From Sebastes aleutianus (taxonomy: Eukaryota; Chordata; Actinopteri; Perciformes; Sebastidae), in assembly GCA_916700875.1 (NCBI GenBank), contig CAKAKS010000032.1, forward strand, positions 18,095,629 to 18,159,628: a stretch of DNA of 64,000 nucleotides, read 5' to 3'. Under the pieces are notes generated by a model that ran no database searches, was not told where the DNA came from, and saw only the letters and a program-made list of their open reading frames with translations. The translations under genes and the position numbers were made by a program. Shown piece after piece: positions 25,015 to 34,689 of the stretch (positions within the stretch are counted from its first letter, which is position 1; every line of letters starts with the position of its first letter).

Positions 25015-26035
25015 TGAACATGACTGTAGTAATTGAGCTTCTACAGACGGTTCATCATAAGCCTGTGAGCGCTCTAACTTCGTCATAAAACAGAGCAGCC
25101 TATTTAAATGTCCATCTCCACACTATATATATATATAACTGCTATTAGCACTACTAATTGCTGCATTGCAACCTTTACATGCACCACCAGCAGCCCTGCC
25201 TCTTCCCATAATTTGATTAGTACTTCCATTGTACCTGCGCCTAAATCACGTAGAACAGTAGTCACCATGTTACAATAATGAGCAACATGCTTGGTCCTGT
25301 TCACTTTAATGTCCCTAAGGGCATTTAAATTTGCTTTGCACAATATGAGATATCATCCTAGTTGTCCGGAAATCTGTTTTGCACTGAACCGTTACGTCAA
25401 AGTCAATCATATTTTTAAATGATAGGCACATGAGAATGTTTCTGAATGTATTAAGAATCAAGAACAATCAATAGAGCTGCAATTTAAGATTATAGGTCTA
25501 CACCAAATGTGTCACAGAGTTGTTTGTTTTTTATGACTGTACTATAAGTAGAAGATATCAGCTCTGTGTCAGTGAATGCATAAGAAACTGTTGCAAATAC
25601 GTACTTTACAATAACTAAATGTTTGTTATAAAATGTTTTCTTTAATGTATCTTCTTGTAATTGGGGCCAAAACTGAGCTCATATATGATCCACCGCAATC
25701 AATGTAATTTTCATTCAATTTTCCATTCCATCAACACATCGATTACTGATATTTTTGTGTATTAGCATAGTACAATAAAAGCATTTAACCAAAATTGATA
25801 TAGCAAAAACAAAAGGGGGCACACTAACATTAAACATGTTGAGAGGAATTTATGAGATGGTAAAAGACAAGTCTCTACTCGTAGATTCTATTCAGGTTTT
25901 CCATCTCCTAGTATGTTTTGCTGTATTTCACTGTATTGTTCACTGTTGTGTATCAATATATTCTGTTACCCAACACATCTTGACGTATAATACATCTGAG
26001 GACATGCAAATATATTTTGAACAAGTTTCTGTACA

Positions 26036-26905
26036 TCAACTCGGAAAAAAAGTTTGGAAATTTGTGTTTGATGGATTATTTCTCTGTTGTTACAATGCTA
26101 ATTGGCATTGAATTTTACATGGTTGGAAAGCCTGTTTATATACCTTCACAATGATGTCCAACTTGTAAGGATCATGCATTTGTGTTATGAGCAGCACAGC
26201 TGATTATGTGGGTAGCGCCCAAGTGAAATTTGCCAAAATTCTCTGCCAATGCTAAACAGTGTATTGGTATTGACTCTTGTTTTGAGCTACAGGTGCTGCC
26301 AATCAGGTCTAGCCTGTTGGCCGCTAAGCCCTACTAAATTGATCATTTGGTGTCTGCTACAAGCATTGACATGCCACATTGAACTAATCTGGATAAGGCC
26401 TTGCGGTAAAGCAAGATAAATCCTGGTTGAGGAATGGAACGCCATCCCACAGCAACGTGTGACCAGGTTGGTGACCAGCATGAGGAGGAGGTGCCAGGCT
26501 GTTGTGGCTGTGTATGGATCTTCCACCCGCTACTGAGGCTCCTGACGGTGTATTAAATTAATGAAGTGTAAAATTGCCAATATGTCTTGTTTGTTCCTTG
26601 TTACTGATAGAGAGTTCAATCATCCAATCCACCAAACAACTCAAAACAAGAGTCAATACCTATAGGAGAATACACTGTTTACCATTGGCAGAGCAATTTG
26701 GCAATTTTTCTTGGGCATTACCTGCATAATCAGCTGTGCTGCATAACACAAATGCATGTTCCTTACAAGTTGGACATCATTGTGAAGGTAAATAAACAGG
26801 CTTTCCAACAATGTAAAATACAATGCCAATTAGCATTGTAACAACAGAGAAATAATCCACCAAACACAAATTTTAAAACTTTTTTTTTTTTTTTAGTTTA
26901 GTTTA
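26036..26905 (+). mobile_element. Tc1-like element with very long inverted repeats
   Basis: Roughly 245-bp inverted repeats (about 26,045-26,292 and 26,632-26,875) surround a centre of about 340 bp. The centre encodes a 36-residue frame at 26,426-26,536 with Tc1-type transposase C-terminal features (EEWNAIPQQRV, LVTSMRRRCQAVV, STRY, stop). The DDE core is missing, so it is non-autonomous. It is absent from the same intron position in units 1 to 4, where TCTGTACATAGTTATTGAC is continuous. The exact target duplication is unclear next to the right-hand T run. Confidence 0.7.
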
Positions 26906-27035
26906 GTTATTGACATAAAAATGATTATAAAACACAACACTACTGTTTCAATTCTCAATGTTAAAGAGGAGATAATGTATAAATGCTAATGTGAAATGTT
27001 TCACAATATATAAACAAAAGGAAACTCATTCATAC

Positions 27036-27055
27036 CTTGTCGGTTGAAGAGTCAT
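27036..27055 (-). CDS. bdkrb2: Bradykinin receptor-like GPCR copy 5, coding exon 1
   Basis: ATG opens MTLQPT, then AG and donor GTATGA. The intron is about 2.55 kb, the longest of the six, because the Tc1-like element sits in it. Phase and Ser junction are conserved. Confidence 0.68.
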
Positions 27056-27202
27056 TCCTCCTGAGTAAGTCCGGATGTGAACCCTCCAGATGCTCGACTA
27101 CACTGCTCCAGTAACACTCCCTTACTCTCCTCAGTCTGACTCTGACTCGCCCTCTTATATGGATCTGCAATTAAATGGATGTCAGCCAACTTCATCTGTA
27201 TG

Positions 27203-27206
<4 letters not shown>

Positions 27207-27257
<51 letters not shown>

Positions 27258-27263
27258 TCTCTG

Positions 27264-27299
<36 letters not shown>

Positions 27300-27300
27300 C
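27207..27300. repeat. CT/GA microsatellite 5' of exon 1, unit 5
   Basis: The longest CT tract of the array, about 94 bp with GT and TT interruptions. Confidence 0.9.
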
Positions 27301-27680
27301 TGTTTGTCTCCTGCCCTCCTCTGAAGATCACACACATGTCTATGTGTTTGTGATCTGGCGTAGTTAGTGTTTATTTGCTTGATGTTTTATCATTGGATAA
27401 AGATTTTCCAGTATGCAGCCACTTGAGCTGGAAGTTAAAGTTTTAAAATGGGTGGCTGACGTCTTAGTCTAAATACACTGCGGGTATTATAGAGAATTTA
27501 AGCAGAAGCCACATTTTTGAGGAATTATTGGATATTATGTGGGAAATAATAATGATATTCACAATCGTTTCAAATAAATATCTCATTACAAAAACGACTT
27601 ACGTGTGAGCATAGTGATGTTATATCCTCAGCATTAAAGTGGAGCAGATGTTTGCTTGGACTTTGATGAAAGCCACTTAA

Positions 27681-28373
27681 AGGGACTATTTGTAACTTTT
27701 TAAGCGTATAAATGTAGCGGGTCGCCACACATGCGCACTCGCATATGCGCGTTCGCGTGTGGCCGCTGCCTCTCCTCCTCTGCCTGCCTGCCTTCACTCA
27801 GAGGGCGTGCGCGTTCTCAGCTCGCTCCACCTCTAGACGTGAACGCGCGCTCACTCCACACTGCAGAAGAGTTAGTTTAGCTCTGAGAATATCTAGTGAA
27901 TGTACAGTGGACGTTTGTGCAGAAATAAATGCTGCAGCTCCTTCAGACCAACAGAGGTTTCCCGTGTCTTGTGAAGTGACGGAGCTCCTCAGCTAGTAAC
28001 GTTATCGTCTCGTTACCGACCGGGTGCCTGTGTCTACCTGCTCTCTCCGGCTGCGGGCAGAGAGAGCAGGGAGACACGCTGCAGAGCCCCGCTGCATCAG
28101 CCTGCGCTGAGGCAGTAAAAGCCAACACTAAGATCAGATCTAAATCATGTTCATGGAGAGACCTTCGTCTGGTCAGCTAACATTACTGCCAAGCAGCTGA
28201 AATATAGAGTGATATTGTGGTTTTAGCTGACGTGTGTCGCCTCACTGTTGTGAGCGATGCTCGTTCAGGTATATTTAGAGCGAGCAAGCGCGAGCCCGAC
28301 GCTGACTTTCGTTGATTTCACGGCCACAGGTGTCGCTGTCAAGAAGCATTTCTGAAAGTTACAAATAGTCCCT
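27681..28373. mobile_element. TTAA-flanked MITE, unit 5
   Basis: 693 bp, same length and ends as the unit 3 copy, with only scattered substitutions. It sits at the same TTAA, so it was copied with the unit and was not inserted again. Confidence 0.8.
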
Positions 28374-28377
28374 TTAA

Positions 28378-29711
28378 CCCTCTGAGACCCGCAGGATCGC
28401 GGATGATCCCAACCGACTTTACTGTCTTTCAGAGGCTGTAGCAAGTTCCGTTTTAGAGCTAAAGTGAAGATACTGATATCATATGAAACTAGAAAACCGA
28501 AGGAATCCATTAGTACCAACCATGCTAGCAGTCATGCTAGCTTGTCAGGAAGGAGGATAAATAACGCTCGAAATTTTGGCAACATTTTGGCAAGGATAAA
28601 ATGGCATGATCATTTTCAAAGGGGTCTCTTGATCTCGGACCTCAAGATATGTGACTGTAAATGGGTTCTATGGGTACCCACGAGTCTCCCCTTTACAGAC
28701 ATGCCCACTTTATGATAATCACATGCAGTTTGGGGCAAAAACCATGCAGTTTTTTGCATGAGGTAGAAATGTGTTGTTTTTGCCTATTCTAAAAATGGTT
28801 TGAATATTTCTGCGTATTTGGGTCCTTAAACAGTCTTGGAATTACATAAATTGGATATCACTGTAATGCTGAGACTCTTGTGGATTCAATGAGCCCAACT
28901 GTATTCATGTGTGATGATGTTAGTCCCAATAGCAGCCATTTCATTATAGTGAGACCATTTTTTGTAATTTGATCTCCCTGTATAAAATGACCTGTGGTGA
29001 CCTCTAGGATAATCACAGCCTCATGAAACTTTACAGCCACAAACTAGAGATCTAGACCATTCAGAGAATGGATGGCTTTCCTAGCTAGATTGACAATAAG
29101 GGGGTTTCTGAGCAGTTTCCAGAACGGAAGTGCTCACCATCCAATCACTGAAAAATGCAGTGCTTGCAGAAATCTCAAACTATTAAAAGGTTTTGATACC
29201 AAATCACAGCATGGCTGTTTCTATGGTGTTCCTCAAGGTCTTGGTGTCTGAATGTGTTATTTTGGAGGGATTTTTGATCATTTTTATCAATTCTTGAGTC
29301 GTAAAAAAAGGTAAAATGTTGCACCAAATCTGTGTAAAATAATGGCATCAACCCCAAAATTACTGAAACAACTTATGAAACATAACAGAGCATGAGAATG
29401 GCCATCATATACTTCAGTCATAATGTTCTTAGCCCTTATACACGTTTACAATTTATTTAAAATAATTCATTATTTGATTAATTAGTTAATTGATTCATTC
29501 ATTCATTCATTCATTCATTCATTCAATTATTTCCAACTTATGACTAGAACAACTTGACACATAGTGCTGAGCTGCATCTCAAATTAATCTTCAGGTTCCC
29601 AGCTTTCAGATGATGTACACCACTTCTATGTGACATATACTGCTGACCCCTAAAGACCCCCTGTACCCCTCTAAAAAAGACAAAAACAAGCCTATTGTCA
29701 GTCTCGGAGGG
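28378..29711. mobile_element. TTAA-site DNA element, unit 5
   Basis: Next to the MITE with a shared TTAA, as in unit 3. It contains a (CATT)n run near 29,490-29,525 in place of the ATTA run. Confidence 0.7.
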
Positions 29712-30435
29712 TAAATGAATTTATGCACTGCTCGTTGTGCATTAGAGACAAATTAATCTATTTCCTGCACTGCATTGTGTTTATGTAAGATTGCTATTAC
29801 AGTGAATAACTCTGTGAGAGTCGGGTCTGAAGTACATTTTAATGGCTTCAGAAGTGCGTTATGATAGGGACACTGTTGGTTGATTACTCAGGGAAACATG
29901 TCTCTAAACGTGTTCCTAATAAAGATTCAAGAGACATCCATAAAACCATATGTATGTTTTATTTGACCTGTTATGTTCAGAGAAAAACAAATACTGGTAC
30001 TATTTACAATCTGAGTTATCAGCAATGCAAGATACACTGTATTTACATTAATTATTTTACAGCAACCAGGCTGATTTAGATCTCACCACCTGTACATTCA
30101 AGATACAGATGTTTGCATATGTTTGTAACAAGAGGACAGCTGTAGTTTATTGCATGTGATGAAACAGTTACATACATATATAACTACATTACATAAAATT
30201 GATTAAAGCTCGATTATCTTTTTGAGAAGACGTATCGTCAAAGATTGATTTGAGGAAGGGTGATTTGGTCCCATTACAACACAATTACATCCACTGCAAA
30301 TCTAATAATGAATCATCATTGGAATCATTTACATTTGCGCAAATGACTGTCCACCTTTCTACAAAGTCTATTTTTAAGGGGAGCAGTGCTTTTGAAAGTA
30401 GTATTTTATAAAAACGTCTTCAGTGTAGAGGACAG

Positions 30436-31444
30436 CTATGATGAACGTGAGGACTCAGAGGTGGCTGGTTTCCTAATTTTCCACTGCTGGAAGAGCTCAC
30501 AAACTTTTTTACGGAAGTTCTTCCCTACAATGACGTAGAGGATGGGGTTGAGGACACTGTTGAAGAAGGCTAGGTAGACGAAGAACTGAGTGCAGATATC
30601 TAGGACGAACTTGAGGTGACACCCGCCCAGGACCTTAGCTCTTACGAGCACGTTCAGCATGGTGACCACGTGGAACGGCACCCAGCAGATGAGGAACGCC
30701 AGGAGGACCGCCAGCACCAGAGTGGTGGCCTTCTGCTCCGTTCTCTCAGCATTGAACCTCTCTATCGTATGGATCTTCAAAGCCTGAATAATCTTGACGG
30801 TGCAGAATGAGATGATCGAAATGGGGATGATTAAGCCAAAAATTAACAACATCCCATCAAAGACCAGCTGCACCGTGTGGTTTGGGTAGTCCAGAGAACA
30901 TTGAGTAATATTATCAGAATGATTATCCTCTACCCTATAGACAAATGTGGGGACACTCAGGAGCGAGCCGAAACCCCACATCAGCAAACAGCCCAATTTG
31001 GCATATTTTGGCCTATGCATTCTACCGTGGGACAGCGGGTGCACCAGCACCCCATAGCGATCTACGCTAACCAGAACGAGGAAGTAGATGCTGCTATAGG
31101 CGTTCATCTTAATGCCCATGCTGACGACTTTGCACAGGAACACACCAAAAGGCCAATTGAAACCGTTGGATACGTAGACAGCCCAGAAAGGCAAAAAGGA
31201 CACCAGGACGAGGTCAGCAGCAGCCAAGTTGCTCAAGTAGATCTCGGCCACGGTGCAGGCCTTCTTGTGGAAGCAGAAAACCATCAGGACAAACAAGTTG
31301 AACATGATTCCCAGTACGGCGATGAGCAGGATATACACCGGCTGTCCGATGTAGAGCCACTCCCAGTCGTGCATGTCAGGGCAATCTGTGCCATCGGTGT
31401 TGTTTTGGTCTCCATATAAATCTGTGGTGCTGAAGTCTGGGACG
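30436..31444 (-). CDS. bdkrb2: Bradykinin receptor-like GPCR, copy 6 (mosaic), main coding exon
   Basis: Spliced length would be 342 residues. The N-terminus is type A (TTDLYGDQNNTDGTDC, MHDWEWLYIG as in copy 4). The centre from TM3 to loop 2 equals copy 5 (YGVLVHPLSHGRMHRP, VYRVEDNHSDNIT). The C-terminal part equals copy 2 (VRAKVLGGCHL, VLDIC, FQQWKIRKPAT) including the early TAG after SSRSS. DRY, CWVPF, NPILY and the cysteine pair are intact. A TM2 Cys found in all other copies is Phe (LVSFLPFW). By synteny it holds the ancestral position. Acceptor at 31,445-31,446. Confidence 0.84.
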
Positions 31445-31618
31445 CTGTGGAGAACATAAAACAAAGACAGTTAACATTATCATGGCAACAAAAACACTTT
31501 TTCGAGTCAGATGGGAAGATCGATACAACTCTCATGACTGAAAAAGGTGGGAAACAACTGCAGTAGCCTGGCTCTGTCTTGTACAGCTCTTTTCATTACT
31601 TTCAAACTGTGTGAACAA

Positions 31619-31962
31619 CATCCATCCATCCATTATCTGTGGCCGCTTATCCTATTCAGGGTCGCGAGGGTGCTGGAGCCGATCCCAGCTGACATTGGGC
31701 GAAGGCGGTGTACACCCTGGACAGGTCGCCAGACTATCACAGGGCTGACACATTGAGACAGACAACCATTGACGCTCACATTCACACCTATGGGCAATTT
31801 AGAGTCAACATTGTCTTTGGACTGTGTGGAGGAAAACAGAGAACCCGGAGAAAACCCACCAGAACATGCAAACTCCACACAGAAGGGCCCCAAGTCCTGC
31901 GACCCTCTTGCTGTGAGGCAACAGTGCTAACCACTGCACCACCGTGTAGCCCCGTGTGAACA
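31619..31962 (-). mobile_element. Rex3/RTE-like 3' fragment in intron of copy 6
   Basis: Same fragment, present even in the unit lacking the TTAA element, so it is older than that insertion. Confidence 0.6.
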
Positions 31963-32010
31963 TGAACATGGCTGTAGTAATTGAGCTTCTACAGACGGCT
32001 CATCATAAGC

Positions 32011-32084
32011 CTGTACATATAAAGCGTCTTGAGATAACTTCTGTTGTGATTTGACGCTATACAAAAATAAATTGAATTGAACAT
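32011..32084 (+). mobile_element. Short LINE 3' tail replacing part of the intron
   Basis: Contains AAGCGTCTTGAGATAACTTC and ends CTATACAAAAATAAATTGAA, a common fish LINE tail. Sequence equivalent to about 2400-3180 of unit 1 is absent here. Confidence 0.55.
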
Positions 32085-32408
32085 TAAACATGTTGAGAGG
32101 AAATTATGAGATGGTAAAAGACAAGTCTCTACTGGTAGATTCTATTCAGGTTTTTCCATCTCCTAGTATGTTTTGCAGTATTTCACTGTATTGTTCACTC
32201 TTGTGTATCGACATATTCTGTTACCCAACACATTTTGATGTATTATACATCTGAGCACATGTAAATACATTTTGAACAAGTTTCTGTATAAAAATGATTA
32301 TAAAACACAACATTACTGTTTCAATTCTCAATGTTAAAGAGGAGATAATGTATCAATGCTAATGTGAAATGTTTCACAATATACAAACCATATGAGGCTC
32401 ATACATAC

Positions 32409-32428
32409 TTCGTGGGTTGAAGAGTCAT
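32409..32428 (-). CDS. bdkrb2: Bradykinin receptor-like GPCR copy 6, coding exon 1
   Basis: ATG opens MTLQPT. The last exon base is A instead of G, so the exon ends AA before GTATGT. GT is kept, but the donor context is weaker and the junction codon becomes AAC (Asn) instead of AGC (Ser). The intron is about 0.96 kb. Confidence 0.65.
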
Positions 32429-32577
32429 TCCTCCTGAGTTTGTCCAGTTGTGAACAGTCCAGATGCCCGACTACACTGCTCCAGTAACACTCCCTTACTC
32501 TCCTCAGTCTGACTCTCACTCGCCCTAATATGGAACTGCAATTAAAACAATGTCAGCCAACTTCAGTCTGTCTGCTC

Positions 32578-32596
32578 TTTTTCTCTCTCTCTCCTG
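32578..32596. repeat. CT/GA microsatellite 5' of exon 1, unit 6
   Basis: Shortest CT tract of the series, with T interruptions. Confidence 0.85.
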
Positions 32597-33082
32597 TTTG
32601 TCCCCTGCCCTCCTCTGAAGATTACATGTGTTTGTATTCTGGCATAGTTAATGTTTATTTACTGGATGTTTTATCATGGGATAAAGATCTTCCAGTATGC
32701 AGAAACTTCCGCTGGAAGTTAAAGTTTCAAAATGGTTGGGTGAGGCCTGTCTTTGTCTAAATACAATGTGGGTATTACAGAGGATTTCAGCAGGATTTTT
32801 GTGGAATTATTCGATATTATGTGGGAAATAATAATGATAATTACAATCGTTTCACATAAATATCCCATCTGATGTGTGAGCATTGTGATGTTATATCCTC
32901 AGCATTAAAGTGGAGCAGATGTGTGCTTGGACTATGATGAAAGCCACTTAAATTAATTTATGCACTGCTCGCTGTGCATTAGAGACAAATGAAACTATTT
33001 ACTGCACTGCATTGTGTTTATTGTAAGATTGCTATTACAGTGAATAACTCTGCAAGAGTCAGGTCTGAAGTACAACATTTTA

Positions 33083-33165
33083 ATGGCTTCAGAAGTGCAT
33101 TTTGATAGGGACACTGTTAGGCAGTGGTTACCGTGGGAAACATGTCTAAACGTGTTCCTGCAGAT
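33083..33165. repeat. Residual start of a seventh unit (array edge)
   Basis: Diverged match to the unit start (TGGCTTCAGAAGTGCATTTT, GATAGGGACACTGTTA) ending at CTAAACGTGTTCCT, after which similarity to the array stops. This marks the right-hand breakpoint of the tandem duplication. Confidence 0.75.
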
Positions 33166-33699
33166 GGAAGCATTGTAAAGTCACACATCCTTGACAGATC
33201 ATTGTGATGTGATTTGCATATTTTTAATTTTTACCTTGTGATCACTATGATAAAATGATTGTTGCCATTTCAAAAAAGCAATTTGTGAGCACTGCTTCCT
33301 TGATCATATTTCATCATTCCACGACACAAGTTTTCTTTTTTCTGTTTTTTACGCCTAGAAACACATCATCCATTTCAAGCGCCTCTCTAAGGTGAAAGAG
33401 AAGACATTTGAAAACATGGCCTACCTTCAACTTAATGTGTCCACAACCTAAGATCCTGCAGGTTGCACGTCTGACGCGAGGATGGGTGTGCTTTCACCTG
33501 GTGTGACTCACCGAAAACCACAGGATTGGACTAATAATGGTGGCTGGTGTAGGCTTCTCTTCTGTCTGCTCTTCTCTTGCTGTAGGCAAGGTATGTTTTA
33601 TGAGTAGAGAGGGTAAATGGCAAAGTTCTTAACCCCTACCATTCTGCCCTCTTTTTTATTGGGGTGTTACAACGATTTGGTTAGAAGAATTTATTAAAA
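33166..33699. other. No gene seen
   Basis: Single-copy-looking sequence between the array edge and a repeat fragment. No open frame or RNA gene can be supported. Confidence 0.6.
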
Positions 33700-34315
33700 T
33701 GATCAATAATCTCTCCAAAATACCACATTATGAAATACATCCTCTGAATGCCTTAGGTCTCTAGTTTGTGGCTGTAAAAGTTTCATGAGGCTGTGATTAT
33801 CCTCGAGGTCACAACAGGTCATTTTATACAGTGAGATCACGTTTAAAAAAATGGTCTCACTACAATGAAATGGCTACTATGGGGACTAACATCATCACAC
33901 ATGAATACAATTGGGCTCATTGAATCCACAAGTGTCTCAGCTTTACAGCGATACCCAATTTATTTAATTCCAAGACTGCTTATGGACCCCAGTATGCAGA
34001 AATATTTAAATACACCATTTTAGTATTGACGAAAATAACACACATATTTATACTGCATTCAAAAAAACTGCATGTGATTATCAAAGTGGGCATGTATGTA
34101 AAGGAGAAACTCGTGGGTACCCATAGAACCCATTTACAGTCACATATCAAGGTCAGAGGTCAAGGGCCCCCTTTGAAAGTCGTGATGCCAGTTTTTCCTC
34201 GACAAATTTTAACATAACCTTGTAGCGCTATTTAGCAATCTTCCCGACAAGCTATCATGACATGATTGGTACCAGTGGATTCCTTAGGCTTCTAGTTTCA
34301 TATGATATGATATGA
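33700..34315 (-). mobile_element. Inverted, degenerate fragment of the array's TTAA element
   Basis: Reverse complement of the inside of the element at 3900-4690. Shared landmarks include the GTGGGTACCCATAGAACCCA block and GGCTGTAAAAGTTTCATGAGG. It is clearly more diverged than the copies in units 1 to 5, so it is an older dispersed copy. Confidence 0.7.
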
Positions 34316-34689
34316 TGAAACTCAACCCAAAACAAACCTCTGAAAGAAAGAATAGTGTCCGGGCATGCCGGCGGGCCGTCGGAAACAATTCACCCATTTG
34401 GTATCGTCTGGCACACTCATCATCCATTGCTGCTCTCCTGCTCTATAAGGTCACAGACCCTTCCCCTCTGTGTGATGTCAATATTGACCCTCCAATCTCT
34501 TCCTAATCTACCAAACTAAGATTTATAATAGACCAATTACACTAACACATTTTTCTGTACACAAATACACATGTGTGTCTGTCGCTGTGTGTATTGCTAA
34601 CAATGCAGGATGATGGACTTGTGGCTCAATCATCACGCCTGTGGTTATCAGCTATTATCAGAGGACTGATGATCTTCACAGAGGTAACA

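Larger units (their letters stand above)
22885..29841. repeat. Tandem receptor unit 5 (about 7.0 kb, enlarged)
   Basis: The first part matches unit 2. From about 26,915 rightward it matches unit 3 closely (exon 1 variant, long CT tract, MITE). It is enlarged further by a Tc1-like element at 26,036-26,905. Confidence 0.9.
29842..33082. repeat. Tandem receptor unit 6 (about 3.2 kb, short)
   Basis: The unit nearest C14orf132. It lacks the TTAA-site element and the MITE. About 1 kb of intron is replaced by a short LINE tail. Flanks are more diverged than in units 1 to 5. Confidence 0.88.
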
